NCBI RefSeq assembly: GCF_001668725.1
Contig: NZ_LZKL01000127.1
Span: 1-64,000 of the forward strand
DNA length: 64,000 nucleotides
Origin: Mycobacterium sp. E787
Lineage (GTDB): Bacteria > Actinomycetota > Actinomycetes > Mycobacteriales > Mycobacteriaceae
Direction of reading: 5' to 3'
Shown here one piece after another: positions 7,575-16,612 of this stretch. Position 1 is the stretch's first letter, and every line of letters starts with the position of its first letter. The position numbers were made by a program, and so were the translations under genes. The notes under the pieces are model-generated. The model worked only from the letters and a program-made list of their open reading frames with translations. It had not been told where the DNA came from and searched no databases.

Positions 7575-7725
7575 AGGAACCACCAGCGTCAACGAGATCC
7601 GCACCGCGATCCGCGAGCTGTCGGTCCGCGCCGAACTCGCGCACAAGGAAGGCCGGCAGGACGACGCGGCCGAAATCGAGCGGCGCATCGCCGGCTACCG
7701 GGAAGAACTGGGCCACCGCCCCTAG
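7570..7725 (+). CDS. Small ORF of 51 residues downstream of sdhB
   Basis: The product begins MRGTTSVNEIRTAIRELSV and ends EELGHRP. It is charged and should be almost entirely helical, possibly a coiled coil (heptad-like Ile/Leu/Ala spacing, many Arg/Glu). Third codon positions are overwhelmingly G or C, as in the neighbouring genes, which supports real coding. It follows the sdhB stop in the same frame by 30 bases, with no Shine-Dalgarno. Its ATG sits in the right arm of a hairpin, so translation may depend on ribosomes finishing sdhB. I do not recognise a function; a small Sdh accessory or assembly peptide is only a guess from position. Confidence 0.6.
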   Translation: MRGTTSVNEIRTAIRELSVRAELAHKEGRQDDAAEIERRIAGYREELGHRP

Positions 7726-7748
7726 GCGCCCGCGCTCATGCGCCGAGA

Positions 7749-7795
7749 CTGCGCCCAGCGCGCCGCATCGGCGGCATGACACGCGCTGAGCGCAG
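7749..7795. terminator. Imperfect inverted repeat between convergent genes
   Basis: CTGCGCCCAGCGCG (7749-7762) pairs with CGCGCTGAGCGCAG (7782-7795) with one mismatch and a 19-base loop. It lies between the end of the sdh cluster and the convergent flavin reductase gene, as expected for a bidirectional transcript end; no T run is present. Confidence 0.4.
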
Positions 7796-7816
7796 GATCG
7801 ATGCGGCCCAAGGCCG

Positions 7817-8311
<495 letters not shown>

Positions 8312-8353
8312 TCATTGCTCCTTGAGCCGAGAACGGAATTCTCGCCCCCGACC

Positions 8354-9337
8354 CTACCTTGCCGAATATCCATGGGCCGAAGCCACATCCGGATGCGCCC
8401 GCAATCTGCTCTTCCACGCGTTGCGACCGTAGACCGGGTAAATCGGGTCCGACGGGTCGTGTTCCCTGTCGGCGAGCGCGGCTAGGTCCGCGGGCAGCGA
8501 GAGCAGCGGCAGCCGCGCGTCCAGGCGCGGGTTGAAGAAGTAGGGCACCGAGATCCGCCCTGGTCCGTCCAGGTTCACCCGGTGCTCGGTGGCGCGGAGG
8601 TAGCCGCCCGTCGCCACCTCGAGCAGTTCGCCGATGTTGACGATGAACGCGCCCGGCACGGGCGGCACGTCGATCCAGCCGTCGGCGCCACCGCGGGCGC
8701 GTCGCACCTGGAGCCCGCGGCTGCCCGGCTCGGCCAACAGCAGCGTCAGCACGCCGGCGTCGCGGTGCGGGCCCACCCCCTGCGAGCCGGCCGCGCGGGC
8801 GGGATAGCGGATGAGCTTGATCAGCGTGGCCGGCGCGTCGGCGAACGCCGCGTCGAAGACGTCGGGCGCGCTGCCCAGCGAGGCGGCCCAATGCCGCAGC
8901 AGGGTGCGGGCCACCGCGGACAGCGCGGCGTCCCACTCGGCGATGATCCCGGGCAACTCCGGCAGGGCCTCGGGCCACTGATTCGGGCCCTGCAGCCACA
9001 GGTAGTCCGGCTTGCCGGGGCCGCCGATCGGGGCGCGCTCGGGCCCGATGTCGATCTGCTCGCGCCAGTCCACCCGGCCCCGGGTCAGCTCGCCGCCCAG
9101 CCGCGTATAGCCACGGAAATGCGGGCTGCGCGCCATGGCGATGGCGTCCTTGCCGGCGTCCGGCAGGTCGAACAGGCGCCGCGCCGCGTCGAGCACCCTG
9201 CCCACCAGCGCGTCCGCCACGCCGTGGCCGATCAGGTAGAAGAACCCGACCTCGTGGGCGGCGGCCCGCAGCCCTTCCCGCAGCGGTGCCTCAGGCGCCC
9301 GAAGATCGACCACGGGCAGCGACGTGACGCGTCTCAC
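8354..9337 (-). CDS. 2-oxoglutarate/Fe(II) oxygenase, isopenicillin-N-synthase-like
   Basis: The 327-residue (from GTG 9337) product is a non-haem Fe(II) dioxygenase. The family domain starts VTSLPVVDL and continues with AAHEVGFFYLIGHGV (DIOX_N region). The iron ligands are H and D of PHRDAG and H of ATEHRV, and the 2-oxoglutarate/carboxylate Arg-x-Ser is GRISVPYFFNP. Substrate is unknown. A longer TTG start at 9418 (354 residues) is possible, but the extra residues are not family-like and would read through a 12-bp palindrome and toward the fadE5 promoter. It lies divergent from fadE5 and upstream of the flavin reductase gene on the same strand, with no obvious functional link. Confidence 0.85.
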   Translation of the reverse strand: MRRVTSLPVVDLRAPEAPLREGLRAAAHEVGFFYLIGHGVADALVGRVLDAARRLFDLPDAGKDAIAMARSPHFRGYTRLGGELTRGRVDWREQIDIGPERAPIGGPGKPDYLWLQGPNQWPEALPELPGIIAEWDAALSAVARTLLRHWAASLGSAPDVFDAAFADAPATLIKLIRYPARAAGSQGVGPHRDAGVLTLLLAEPGSRGLQVRRARGGADGWIDVPPVPGAFIVNIGELLEVATGGYLRATEHRVNLDGPGRISVPYFFNPRLDARLPLLSLPADLAALADREHDPSDPIYPVYGRNAWKSRLRAHPDVASAHGYSAR

Positions 9338-9389
9338 GTCGCTCGCCGGCGCTTCGTCCCCGCAGGTCAGGGGGGCGATATCAGACTTC

Positions 9390-9401
9390 CCAACCGGTTG
9401 G
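9390..9401. promoter_or_regulatory. 12-bp perfect palindrome CCAACCGGTTGG
   Basis: A 12-base perfect dyad lies between the oxygenase gene (if it starts at 9337) and the fadE5 promoter. It is a plausible operator for the oxygenase gene. No known motif is recognised. Confidence 0.4.
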
Positions 9402-9434
9402 TTAGTTAGACGCTGCAATGTAGCTCACACTCGC

Positions 9435-9463
9435 TTTGCGTTGACGCAAATAACGGATATATT
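9435..9463 (+). promoter_or_regulatory. fadE5 promoter with a dyad over the -35
   Basis: TTTGCG (9435-9440) and TATATT (9458-9463), spaced by 17 bases, look like a SigA-type promoter. A perfect inverted repeat TTTGCG-TTGA-CGCAAA (9435-9450) covers the -35, so a repressor bound there would block transcription. The regulator is unknown. Confidence 0.55.
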
Positions 9464-9537
9464 TTAGGGCAGTTACTGGTGGGTAACTTAGACCTAGTAC
9501 CCAACCACAAGTGGCATTCTCAACGAGGAGGAACGTA

Positions 9538-11373
9538 GTGAGCCACTACAAGAGCAACGTCCGTGACCAGGTGTTCAACCTGTTCGAAGTCTTCGGCGTT
9601 GACAAGGCTTTAGGCCAGGGCGAGTACAGCGACCTGGACGCCGACACCGCACAGGAGATGCTGACCGAGATCAGCCGGCTGGCCGAGGGGCCGGTCGCGG
9701 AATCGTTCGTCGAGGGTGACCGCAACCCACCGGTTTTCGACCCCGAGACCCACTCGGTGACGTTGCCGGAGAATTTCAAGAAGTCGGTACGCGCGGTGCA
9801 GGAGGCCGGCTGGGACAAGGCCGGCATCGACGAGGCGCTGGGCGGCATGCCGATGCCCAAGGCGCTGGTATGGGCGCTGCACGAGCACATCCTCGGCGCT
9901 AACCCGGCGGTGTGGATGTACGCCGGCGGCGCCGGCTTCGCCAACGTCATCTACCACCTCGGCACCGAGGAGCAGAAGCGGTGGGCCGTGCTCTGCGCGG
10001 AGCGCGGTTGGGGCGCGACCATGGTGCTCACCGAGCCGGACGCCGGTTCGGACGTGGGCGCCGGCCGCACCAAGGCCGTCCAGCAGGAGGATGGCTCCTG
10101 GCACATCGACGGTGTCAAGCGGTTCATCACCTCCGCCGACTCCGACGACCTGTTCGAGAACATCGTGCACCTGGTGCTGGCCCGCCCCGAGGGCGCCGGC
10201 CCCGGCACCAAGGGCCTGTCGCTGTTCATCGTGCCCAAGTTCCTGTTCGACCCCGAGACCGGCGAGCCGGGCGAGCGCAACGGCGTGTTCGTCACGAACG
10301 TCGAGCACAAGATGGGCCTGAAGGTCTCGGCGACGTGTGAGCTGTCGTTCGGCCAGCACGGCGTGCCCGCCAAGGGCTGGCTGGTCGGCGAGGTGCACAA
10401 CGGCATCGCCCAGATGTTCGACGTCATCGAGATGGCCCGCATGATGGTCGGCACCAAGGCGATCGCCACGCTGTCGACGGGCTACCTCAACGCGCTGGAA
10501 TACGCCAAGGAGCGCGTGCAGGGCGCCGACATGACCCAGATGACCGACAAGACCGCGCCGCGGGTGACGATCACGCATCACCCCGATGTGCGCCGGTCGC
10601 TGATGACCCAGAAGGCCTACGCCGAGGGTCTGCGGGCGCTGTACCTCTACACCGCGACCTACCAGGACGCGGCCGTGGCCGCGGCGCTGCACGGGGTGGA
10701 CGCCGACCTGGCGGTCAAGGTCAACGACCTGATGCTGCCGGTGGTCAAGGGCGTGGGCTCCGAGCAGGCCTACGCGAAGCTGACCGAGAGCCTGCAAACG
10801 TTGGGCGGGTCCGGCTTCCTGCAGGACTACCCGATCGAGCAGTACATCCGGGACTCCAAGATCGACTCGCTGTACGAGGGCACCACGGCCATCCAGGCGC
10901 AGGACTTCTTCTTCCGCAAGATCGTCCGCGACAAGGGTGTGGCGCTGGCCCACGTGTCGGGTGAGATCCAGAAGTTCGTGGACAGCGAGTCCGGCAACGG
11001 CCGGCTCAAGACCGAGCGCGAGCTGCTGGGCAAGGCACTGGCCGACGTCCAGGCCATGGCCGCCAGCCTGACCGGCTACCTGATGGCGGCCCAGGAGGAC
11101 GTCACCAGCCTGTACAAGGTGGGCCTGGGTTCGGTGCGCTTCCTGATCAGCGTCGGCGACCTGGTCATCGGCTGGTTGCTGCAGCGTCAGGCGGCGGTGG
11201 CCGTGGCGGCGCTGGACGCCGGCGCCAGCGGCGCCGAGCGGTCGTTCTACGAGGGCAAGGTCGCCGTGGCGTCGTTCTTCGCCAAGAACTTCCTGCCGCT
11301 GCTGGCCGGCACCCGTGAGGTCATCGAGACGCTGGACAACGACATCATGGAGCTCGACGAGGCCGCGTTCTAA
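9538..11373 (+). CDS. fadE5: Acyl-CoA dehydrogenase FadE5
   Basis: FadE5 carries out the first, FAD-dependent step of beta-oxidation, alpha,beta-dehydrogenation of acyl-CoA, with broad chain-length range. The 611-residue product (same length as Rv0244c) has [14 protein letters not shown] near residue 160, the FAD segment [21 protein letters not shown] with the catalytic Glu of YEGT near residue 447, and the long C-terminal domain typical of this larger ACAD subgroup. GTG 9538 is chosen because GAGGAG lies just upstream and the product begins with the conserved [10 protein letters not shown]. An upstream GTG at 9511 is not preferred. A strong terminator follows. Confidence 0.97.
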   Translation: MSHYKSNVRDQVFNLFEVFGVDKALGQGEYSDLDADTAQEMLTEISRLAEGPVAESFVEGDRNPPVFDPETHSVTLPENFKKSVRAVQEAGWDKAGIDEALGGMPMPKALVWALHEHILGANPAVWMYAGGAGFANVIYHLGTEEQKRWAVLCAERGWGATMVLTEPDAGSDVGAGRTKAVQQEDGSWHIDGVKRFITSADSDDLFENIVHLVLARPEGAGPGTKGLSLFIVPKFLFDPETGEPGERNGVFVTNVEHKMGLKVSATCELSFGQHGVPAKGWLVGEVHNGIAQMFDVIEMARMMVGTKAIATLSTGYLNALEYAKERVQGADMTQMTDKTAPRVTITHHPDVRRSLMTQKAYAEGLRALYLYTATYQDAAVAAALHGVDADLAVKVNDLMLPVVKGVGSEQAYAKLTESLQTLGGSGFLQDYPIEQYIRDSKIDSLYEGTTAIQAQDFFFRKIVRDKGVALAHVSGEIQKFVDSESGNGRLKTERELLGKALADVQAMAASLTGYLMAAQEDVTSLYKVGLGSVRFLISVGDLVIGWLLQRQAAVAVAALDAGASGAERSFYEGKVAVASFFAKNFLPLLAGTREVIETLDNDIMELDEAAF

Positions 11374-11387
11374 GCCGGAAAACGCCG

Positions 11388-11420
11388 AAATCCCCCCGTT
11401 CTGTGGAACGGGGGGATTTT
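11388..11420 (+). terminator. Strong intrinsic terminator after fadE5
   Basis: A perfect 14-pair stem (AAATCCCCCCGTTC, 11388-11401, with 11406-11419) closes a TGTG tetraloop and ends in TTTT. The A-rich left flank makes it work in both directions, suiting the convergent fadA2 gene. Confidence 0.9.
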
Positions 11421-11454
11421 GCGTTTGGCGATGCCAGGGCGCGCGCACGATAAA

Positions 11455-11489
11455 GGCCGCCGCTGGATCCCCTCACTCCAGCGGCGGCC
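11455..11489. repeat. Second perfect hairpin, 13-bp stem
   Basis: GGCCGCCGCTGGA (11455-11467) pairs perfectly with TCCAGCGGCGGCC (11477-11489) around nine bases. No T run follows. It lies 35 bases beyond the fadE5 terminator in a 279-base convergent gap and may serve as a backup terminator or RNA 3' end block. Nothing else is recognised up to 11652. Confidence 0.6.
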
Positions 11490-11652
11490 GGTCTAGCAAC
11501 GCCCGTCCGCGCTGACGGCCGCTTGACCCAAGGGATGCCCCGTATTGCCGTCGGGGTCGGGGGGTCAGACCGCAACACGGGGCTATCCGGACCGTCGAGT
11601 ACCCCGCACCCGGCATTCGTAACCGGTTGTGACCGATTTCATCCGGGGAAGG

Positions 11653-12963
11653 TCAGGCCTGAAGGATCGCGGCCACACCCTGGCCGCCGGCGGCGCAGAT
11701 CGAAATCAGCGCCCGGACGGTTCCGCCGCCCTGCTGTTCGGCCTTCTTCTCGGCCAGCTGCTTGGCGGCCTGGGCCAGGATCCGCCCGCCGGTGGCGGCG
11801 AAGGGATGGCCGGCGGCCAGCGAGGAGCCGTTCACGTTGAGCTTGGATCGGTCGATCGAGCCGAGCGCCGCGTCGAGCCCCAGCCGCTCCTTGCAGTACT
11901 CCTCGGATTCCCAGGCCTGCAGATGCGCCAGCACCACCGACGCGAACGCCTCGTGAATCTCGTAGAAGTCGAAATCCTGCAGGCTGAGCCCGTTTCTCGC
12001 CAGTAGCCGGGGCACCGCGTAGGTCGGCGCCATCAGCAGCCCGTCGCGCCCGTTGACGTAGTCGACCGCGGCGGTCTCGGCGTCAACCAGGTAGGCCAGC
12101 GGGGTCAGCGAGTGGGCGGCCGCCCAGTCCTCGCTGGCCAGCAGCGCGACCGACGCGCCGTCCGTCAGCGGCGTCGAATTGCCCGCCGTCATCGTGGCGT
12201 CGCCGTTCTTCACCCCGAAGACTGGGCGCAGCGTCGCCAGCTTCTCGGTGCTCGCGTCGGGCCGCAGGTTGTCGTCGCGGTAGAGCCCCAGGAACGGCGT
12301 GACCAGGTCGTCGAAGAAGCCGCGGTCGTAGGCGGCGGCCATGTTGCGGTGGCTGGCCACGGCCAGCGCGTCCTGGTCGACGCGTTTGATGCCCATCTGC
12401 TTGGTGGTGATGGCGGCGTGCTCGCCCATCGACAGCCCGGTGCGCGGCTCGCTGTTGGCCGGGATCTCGATTCCGAGGGTGGCCGGCAGCGTGCCGACCA
12501 GCCGGAGGCGCTGCAGGTTCGACTTGGAGCGACGCAGTTTGAGCAGCTGGCGACGAAGGTTGTCGCCCAGCCCGATCGGTGGGTCGGATGTGGTGTCCAC
12601 CCCGCCGGCCGCGGCGACCTCGTAGCGGCCGGACGCCACGCCGTCGGCCGCGGCGATCGCCGCCTGCAGCCCGGTGCCGCAGGCCTGCTGGATGTCGAAC
12701 GCCGGCGTGTACGACGACAGCTCGGAACCCAGCACGCATTCGCGGGTCAGGTTGAAGTCGCGGCTGTGCTTGAGCACCGCGCCACCGACGACCACGCCGA
12801 GCCGCTCGCCGGCCAGCCCGTACCTTTCCACCAGCCCGTCCAGGGCCGCGGTGAACATGTCCTGGTTGGACGCCTCGGCGTAGGCGCCGTCGGACCTCGC
12901 GAACGGAATGCGATTGCCGCCCAGCACCGCGACGGGTCGCCTGGTCTTGTTGTCAGGGGCCAC
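11653..12963 (-). CDS. fadA2: Acetyl-CoA acetyltransferase / thiolase FadA2
   Basis: This is a thiolase of beta-oxidation or ketone metabolism that cleaves 3-ketoacyl-CoA with CoA. The 436-residue product has the acylated nucleophile Cys in QQACGTGLQAA near residue 94, the His of NVNGSSLAAGHPFAATGGR near 389 and the second Cys of SICAAGGQG near 425. It therefore has a complete Cys-His-Cys catalytic set. The GTG start has a GGAGA ribosome site. It is divergent from fabG4, with a 140-base region holding a perfect dyad, so the pair may be co-regulated. It corresponds to Rv0243 (440 residues). Confidence 0.95.
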   Translation of the reverse strand: MAPDNKTRRPVAVLGGNRIPFARSDGAYAEASNQDMFTAALDGLVERYGLAGERLGVVVGGAVLKHSRDFNLTRECVLGSELSSYTPAFDIQQACGTGLQAAIAAADGVASGRYEVAAAGGVDTTSDPPIGLGDNLRRQLLKLRRSKSNLQRLRLVGTLPATLGIEIPANSEPRTGLSMGEHAAITTKQMGIKRVDQDALAVASHRNMAAAYDRGFFDDLVTPFLGLYRDDNLRPDASTEKLATLRPVFGVKNGDATMTAGNSTPLTDGASVALLASEDWAAAHSLTPLAYLVDAETAAVDYVNGRDGLLMAPTYAVPRLLARNGLSLQDFDFYEIHEAFASVVLAHLQAWESEEYCKERLGLDAALGSIDRSKLNVNGSSLAAGHPFAATGGRILAQAAKQLAEKKAEQQGGGTVRALISICAAGGQGVAAILQA

Positions 12964-13032
12964 TTTTCTCTCCGTGTATCTCCGGGTACACCAGTCTTGA
13001 ACCGGCCGTTAGAGGCCATACTACCCACTGTT

Positions 13033-13048
13033 CTTACTCTGAAGTAAG
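13033..13048. promoter_or_regulatory. Dyad CTTACT-N4-AGTAAG between fadA2 and fabG4
   Basis: A perfect 6-4-6 inverted repeat lies 55 bases upstream of the fabG4 GTG and 70 bases upstream of fadA2. The position fits a TetR-type operator controlling both divergent fatty-acid genes. The same TTACT/AGTAA half-sites appear again near 44.5 kb. Confidence 0.6.
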
Positions 13049-13103
13049 TTCGTCCCGATACGGTTGGCCTGATACCGCACTACCCATGGAAGGCAGCAGC
13101 TAA

Positions 13104-14468
13104 GTGGCTCCCAAGCGCTCGTCGGATCTGTTCTCGCAGGTCGTCAACTCCGGGCCCGGATCGTTTCTGGCAAAGCAACTCGGCGTCCCGCAGCCCGAGA
13201 CGCTTCGCCGTTACCGCCCCGGCGATCCGCCGCTGGCCGGCTCGCTGCTGATCGGCGGTGAGGGCCGGGTGGTCGAGCCGCTGCGGGCGGCCCTGGACAA
13301 GGACTACGACGTCGTGGGCGCCAACCTGGGCGGCCGCTGGGCCGATCAGTTCGCCGGCCTGGTTTTCGACGCCACCGGGATCACCGCGCCGGCCGGGCTG
13401 AAGGCCCTGCACGAGTTCTTCACCCCGGTGCTGCGCAACCTCGGCCACAGCGCGCGCGTCGTCGTGGTCGGCACCACGCCCGACGCCGCCGGCAGCACCG
13501 ACGAGCGCATCGCGCAGCGGGCGCTGGAGGGCTTCACCCGCTCGCTGGGCAAGGAACTGCGCAACGGCGCCACCGTGCAACTGGTGTACCTGTCGCCGGC
13601 CGCCAAACCCGCGGCCACCGGCCTGGAATCCACGATGCGGTTCATCCTGTCGGGCAAGTCGGCGTACGTCGACGGCCAGGTCTTCTACGTCGGCGAGGCC
13701 GACTCGACGCCGCCGGCCGACTGGGACCGGCCGCTGGACGGCAAGGTCGCGGTCGTGACCGGCGCCGCCCGCGGCATCGGCGCCTGCATCGCCGAGGTGT
13801 TCGCCCGCGACGGCGCCCGCGTGGTGGCGATCGACGTGGAGTCCGCCGCCGACGCCCTGGCCGAGACCGCCAGCCGGGTCGGCGGCACCCCGCTGTGGCT
13901 CGACGTCACCGCCGACGACGCCGTCGACAAGATCACCGAGCACCTGCGCGACCACTACGCCGGCCATGCCGACGTCCTGGTCAACAACGCCGGCATCACC
14001 CGCGACAAGCTGCTGGCCAACATGGACGACGCCCGCTGGGACGCCGTGCTGGCCGTGAATCTGCTTGCCCCGCAACGGCTTACCGAAGGCCTGGTCGGCA
14101 ACGGCAGCATCGGCGAAGGTGGCCGGGTGATCGGCCTGTCGTCGATGGCCGGCATCGCCGGCAACCGCGGGCAGACCAACTACGCGACCACCAAGGCCGG
14201 GATGATCGGCCTGACCCAGGCGCTGGCGCCGGGGCTGTATGAGAAGGGCATCACGATCAACGCCGTCGCACCGGGATTCATCGAGACCCAGATGACCGCC
14301 GCCATCCCGCTGGCCACCCGGGAGGTGGGCCGCCGGATGAACTCGCTGCTGCAGGGCGGGCAGCCGGTGGACGTCGCCGAGACGATCGCCTATTTCGCCA
14401 GCCCGGCCTCGAACGCGGTGACCGGCAACGTCATTCGGGTCTGCGGCCAGGCGATGCTGGGCGCGTAG
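13104..14468 (+). CDS. fabG4: High-molecular-weight 3-oxoacyl-ACP/CoA reductase FabG4
   Basis: FabG4 reduces 3-ketoacyl thioesters using NADH. The 454-residue product has an N-terminal flavodoxin-like domain (about 1-210) fused to a classical SDR domain. The SDR part shows TGAARGIGA (nucleotide loop, near 218), NNAG near 295, the catalytic Ser in LSSMAG near 345 and YATTK (catalytic Tyr and Lys) near 360. Length equals Rv0242c. The GTG has a GGAAGG ribosome site. HtdX follows after 19 bases, so ketoreduction and dehydration of the same chain are encoded together. Confidence 0.96.
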   Translation: MAPKRSSDLFSQVVNSGPGSFLAKQLGVPQPETLRRYRPGDPPLAGSLLIGGEGRVVEPLRAALDKDYDVVGANLGGRWADQFAGLVFDATGITAPAGLKALHEFFTPVLRNLGHSARVVVVGTTPDAAGSTDERIAQRALEGFTRSLGKELRNGATVQLVYLSPAAKPAATGLESTMRFILSGKSAYVDGQVFYVGEADSTPPADWDRPLDGKVAVVTGAARGIGACIAEVFARDGARVVAIDVESAADALAETASRVGGTPLWLDVTADDAVDKITEHLRDHYAGHADVLVNNAGITRDKLLANMDDARWDAVLAVNLLAPQRLTEGLVGNGSIGEGGRVIGLSSMAGIAGNRGQTNYATTKAGMIGLTQALAPGLYEKGITINAVAPGFIETQMTAAIPLATREVGRRMNSLLQGGQPVDVAETIAYFASPASNAVTGNVIRVCGQAMLGA

Positions 14469-14487
14469 GGTTGCCGAGGAGAACGCG

Positions 14488-15333
14488 ATGAACCAGCCAA
14501 GCGGCCTGAAGAACATGCTGCGCGCGGCGGCCGGGGCCCTGCCGCTGGTGCCCCGCTCGGACCAGCTGCCCACCCGCACGGTGGCCGTGGACGAGCTGCC
14601 GATCGACCAGGCGAACGTGGCCGAGTACGCGGGGGTCACCGGGCTGCGCTACGGCAATCACGTGCCGCTGACCTACCCGTTCACGTTGACCTTTCCCGCG
14701 ATGATGTCGCTGGTGACCGGCTTCGACTTCCCCTTCGCGGCAATGGGCGCGGTGCACACCGAGAACCGCATCGCGCAGTACCGCCCGATCGCGGTGACCG
14801 ACACCGTCGGCGTGCGCGTGCACGCCGAGAACCTGCGCGAGCACCGCAAGGGCCTGCTGGTCGACCTGGTGACGGACGTCAGCGTCGGCAACGAGGCGGC
14901 GTGGCACCAGGTGACCACCTTCCTGCACCAGCAGCGGACCAGCCTGTCCGACGAGCCCAAACCGCCGCCGCAGAAGCAGCCGAAGCTGCCGCCGCCCAGC
15001 ACCGTGCTGCGGGTGAGCGCCGGCCAGATCCGCCGCTACGCCGTCGTCGGCGGCGACCACAACCCCATCCACACCAACCCGATCGCCGCCAGGCTGTTCG
15101 GGTTCCCGACGGTGATCGCACACGGGATGTTCAGCGCCGCAGCGGTTTTGGCCAACATCGAGGCCCGGTTTCCCGACCAGGTGCAGTATTCGGTGCGGTT
15201 CGGCAAGCCGCTGGTGCTGCCCGGCACGGCCGGGCTCTACATCGACGAGGGCGATGACGGCGGCTGGGACCTTTCGCTGCGCAACGTCGCCAAGGGCTAC
15301 CCCTATCTGACCGGCAGCGTGCGGGCCCTCTAG
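14488..15333 (+). CDS. htdX: 3-hydroxyacyl-thioester dehydratase HtdX
   Basis: HtdX is a MaoC-type (R)-specific hydratase/dehydratase acting on 3-hydroxyacyl-CoA or -ACP in the cytosol. The 281-residue product contains two hotdog repeats. The C-terminal one bears the catalytic hydratase-2 motif with Asp and His (YAVVGGDHNPIHTNPIAAR, about residues 186-204) followed by AHGMF. It forms an operon with fabG4 upstream, and its stop is six bases from the end of the convergent ClC gene. It corresponds to Rv0241c (280 residues). Confidence 0.95.
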   Translation: MNQPSGLKNMLRAAAGALPLVPRSDQLPTRTVAVDELPIDQANVAEYAGVTGLRYGNHVPLTYPFTLTFPAMMSLVTGFDFPFAAMGAVHTENRIAQYRPIAVTDTVGVRVHAENLREHRKGLLVDLVTDVSVGNEAAWHQVTTFLHQQRTSLSDEPKPPPQKQPKLPPPSTVLRVSAGQIRRYAVVGGDHNPIHTNPIAARLFGFPTVIAHGMFSAAAVLANIEARFPDQVQYSVRFGKPLVLPGTAGLYIDEGDDGGWDLSLRNVAKGYPYLTGSVRAL

Positions 15334-15339
15334 CGCCCT

Positions 15340-16587
15340 TCAGGCGGGCCGGCGGCCGAGCGCCAGCACCTTCAATCCGTATGAGGCGCAAGCGGTCAGC
15401 AGGAACAGCGGGAACAGCCACAGCGGCGGATGGGCGAGCTCCCAGACGAAGATCGCGGCCCAGATCGGCGAATCCTGGGTGACCGCGAGCACGCCGGCGG
15501 CCCCCGCCAGCGACACCGCCGGCGTGTGCAGGCTCGTCCCCGCCGCCCAGTTGATCGCCAGCACCAGCGCCGACCCGGCCGCCGCGCCCGTGGCCAACGA
15601 CGGCGTGAGCATCCCGCCCGCCCCGCCCGCGCGCAGGAACAGGGCCGTCAGCAGCGGTTTGAGGACAAGGATGATCACGGCCGTCGACAGCGTCATGCCG
15701 CTGGCGAGGCTGACGGTCAGGATGCTGCGGCCGTTGCCCGGCAACTCCGGCCACCAATGCGAGCAGACGCCCATCACCAGGCCCGCGGCGGCCAGCGCCG
15801 GGATCAGCACCCACGTCCGCATCACCCGGGCCGGTCGCGCCGCGGCCATCAGCCGGTTGAACGCCAGGCCCACCGCGAGGGTCAGCGGCGCGAGCATCAG
15901 CCCGTGCGCCGTCAGCAGGTACGACGACTCCGCGCTCGGCCAGGCCAGGGTGGGGTGGTCGTGCGTGGCGGCCGAGCAGGTCGCGACGGCCACGCTGGAC
16001 GTCAGCAACGCCGCGCCCACCGCCCGCGGATGCCAGGTGTTCAGCATGATCCGCACGGCGAACAGCGCGCCGGCCAGCGGGACGGCATAGACCGCGCCGA
16101 GCCCGGCGCCGGCCGCGCACGCCAGCAACACCTGGCGGTCGCGGGCGGACAGCCGCTTCAACCATGCGGTGCCGAAATCGCCGAGGGCCGCGGCGAACTG
16201 GCGCGGGGCGCCCTCCCGGCCCAGGGATGCCCCGGAGCCGACGAGCAGCACCTGCAACACGGCGTCGACGCTCCACGCCAGCCGCGGGATCCGTTCGCGG
16301 TCGGCGACGGTCCGCGCGAGCGGCGGCACCTCGGTGCTGCGGCGCAGCATCCACCAGCCCAATCCGGCCAGCGCGCCGCCGGCCATCGGCCCCAGGACGC
16401 GTCGCACCGGGCTGCTGCCGGCGATCCCGGTGAGCAGCGTGCCGAAGCTGTAGTGGTAGGTGGCGTGCTCGACGAAGCGCAGCACCGCCGTGGTCGCCAG
16501 CCCGGCGACCCCGGCCAGCAGCCCCACGATGACCACCGCGCAGAAGAAGTCGACGTTGCGCCGGGGCCGTCGAGCCGAGGGGGCCAC
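15340..16587 (-). CDS. ClC-family chloride channel / antiporter
   Basis: The 415-residue membrane protein has about ten or more hydrophobic helices. The ClC selectivity-filter motifs are present: GSGASLGREGAP (about 117-128, including the gating Glu of GREG) and GGAGGMLTPS (about 325-334). The retained external Glu is compatible with H+/Cl- exchange or gated chloride conductance. There is no CBS domain. In M. tuberculosis the corresponding site between htdX and the TetR gene holds the vapBC24 toxin-antitoxin pair, so this gene is a lineage-specific replacement or insertion. The GTG start lies 25 bases after the TetR stop, suggesting co-transcription with it. Confidence 0.9.
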   Translation of the reverse strand: MAPSARRPRRNVDFFCAVVIVGLLAGVAGLATTAVLRFVEHATYHYSFGTLLTGIAGSSPVRRVLGPMAGGALAGLGWWMLRRSTEVPPLARTVADRERIPRLAWSVDAVLQVLLVGSGASLGREGAPRQFAAALGDFGTAWLKRLSARDRQVLLACAAGAGLGAVYAVPLAGALFAVRIMLNTWHPRAVGAALLTSSVAVATCSAATHDHPTLAWPSAESSYLLTAHGLMLAPLTLAVGLAFNRLMAAARPARVMRTWVLIPALAAAGLVMGVCSHWWPELPGNGRSILTVSLASGMTLSTAVIILVLKPLLTALFLRAGGAGGMLTPSLATGAAAGSALVLAINWAAGTSLHTPAVSLAGAAGVLAVTQDSPIWAAIFVWELAHPPLWLFPLFLLTACASYGLKVLALGRRPA

Positions 16588-16612
16588 CCCACGAATGTAT
16601 TGGCTAGCCGGC

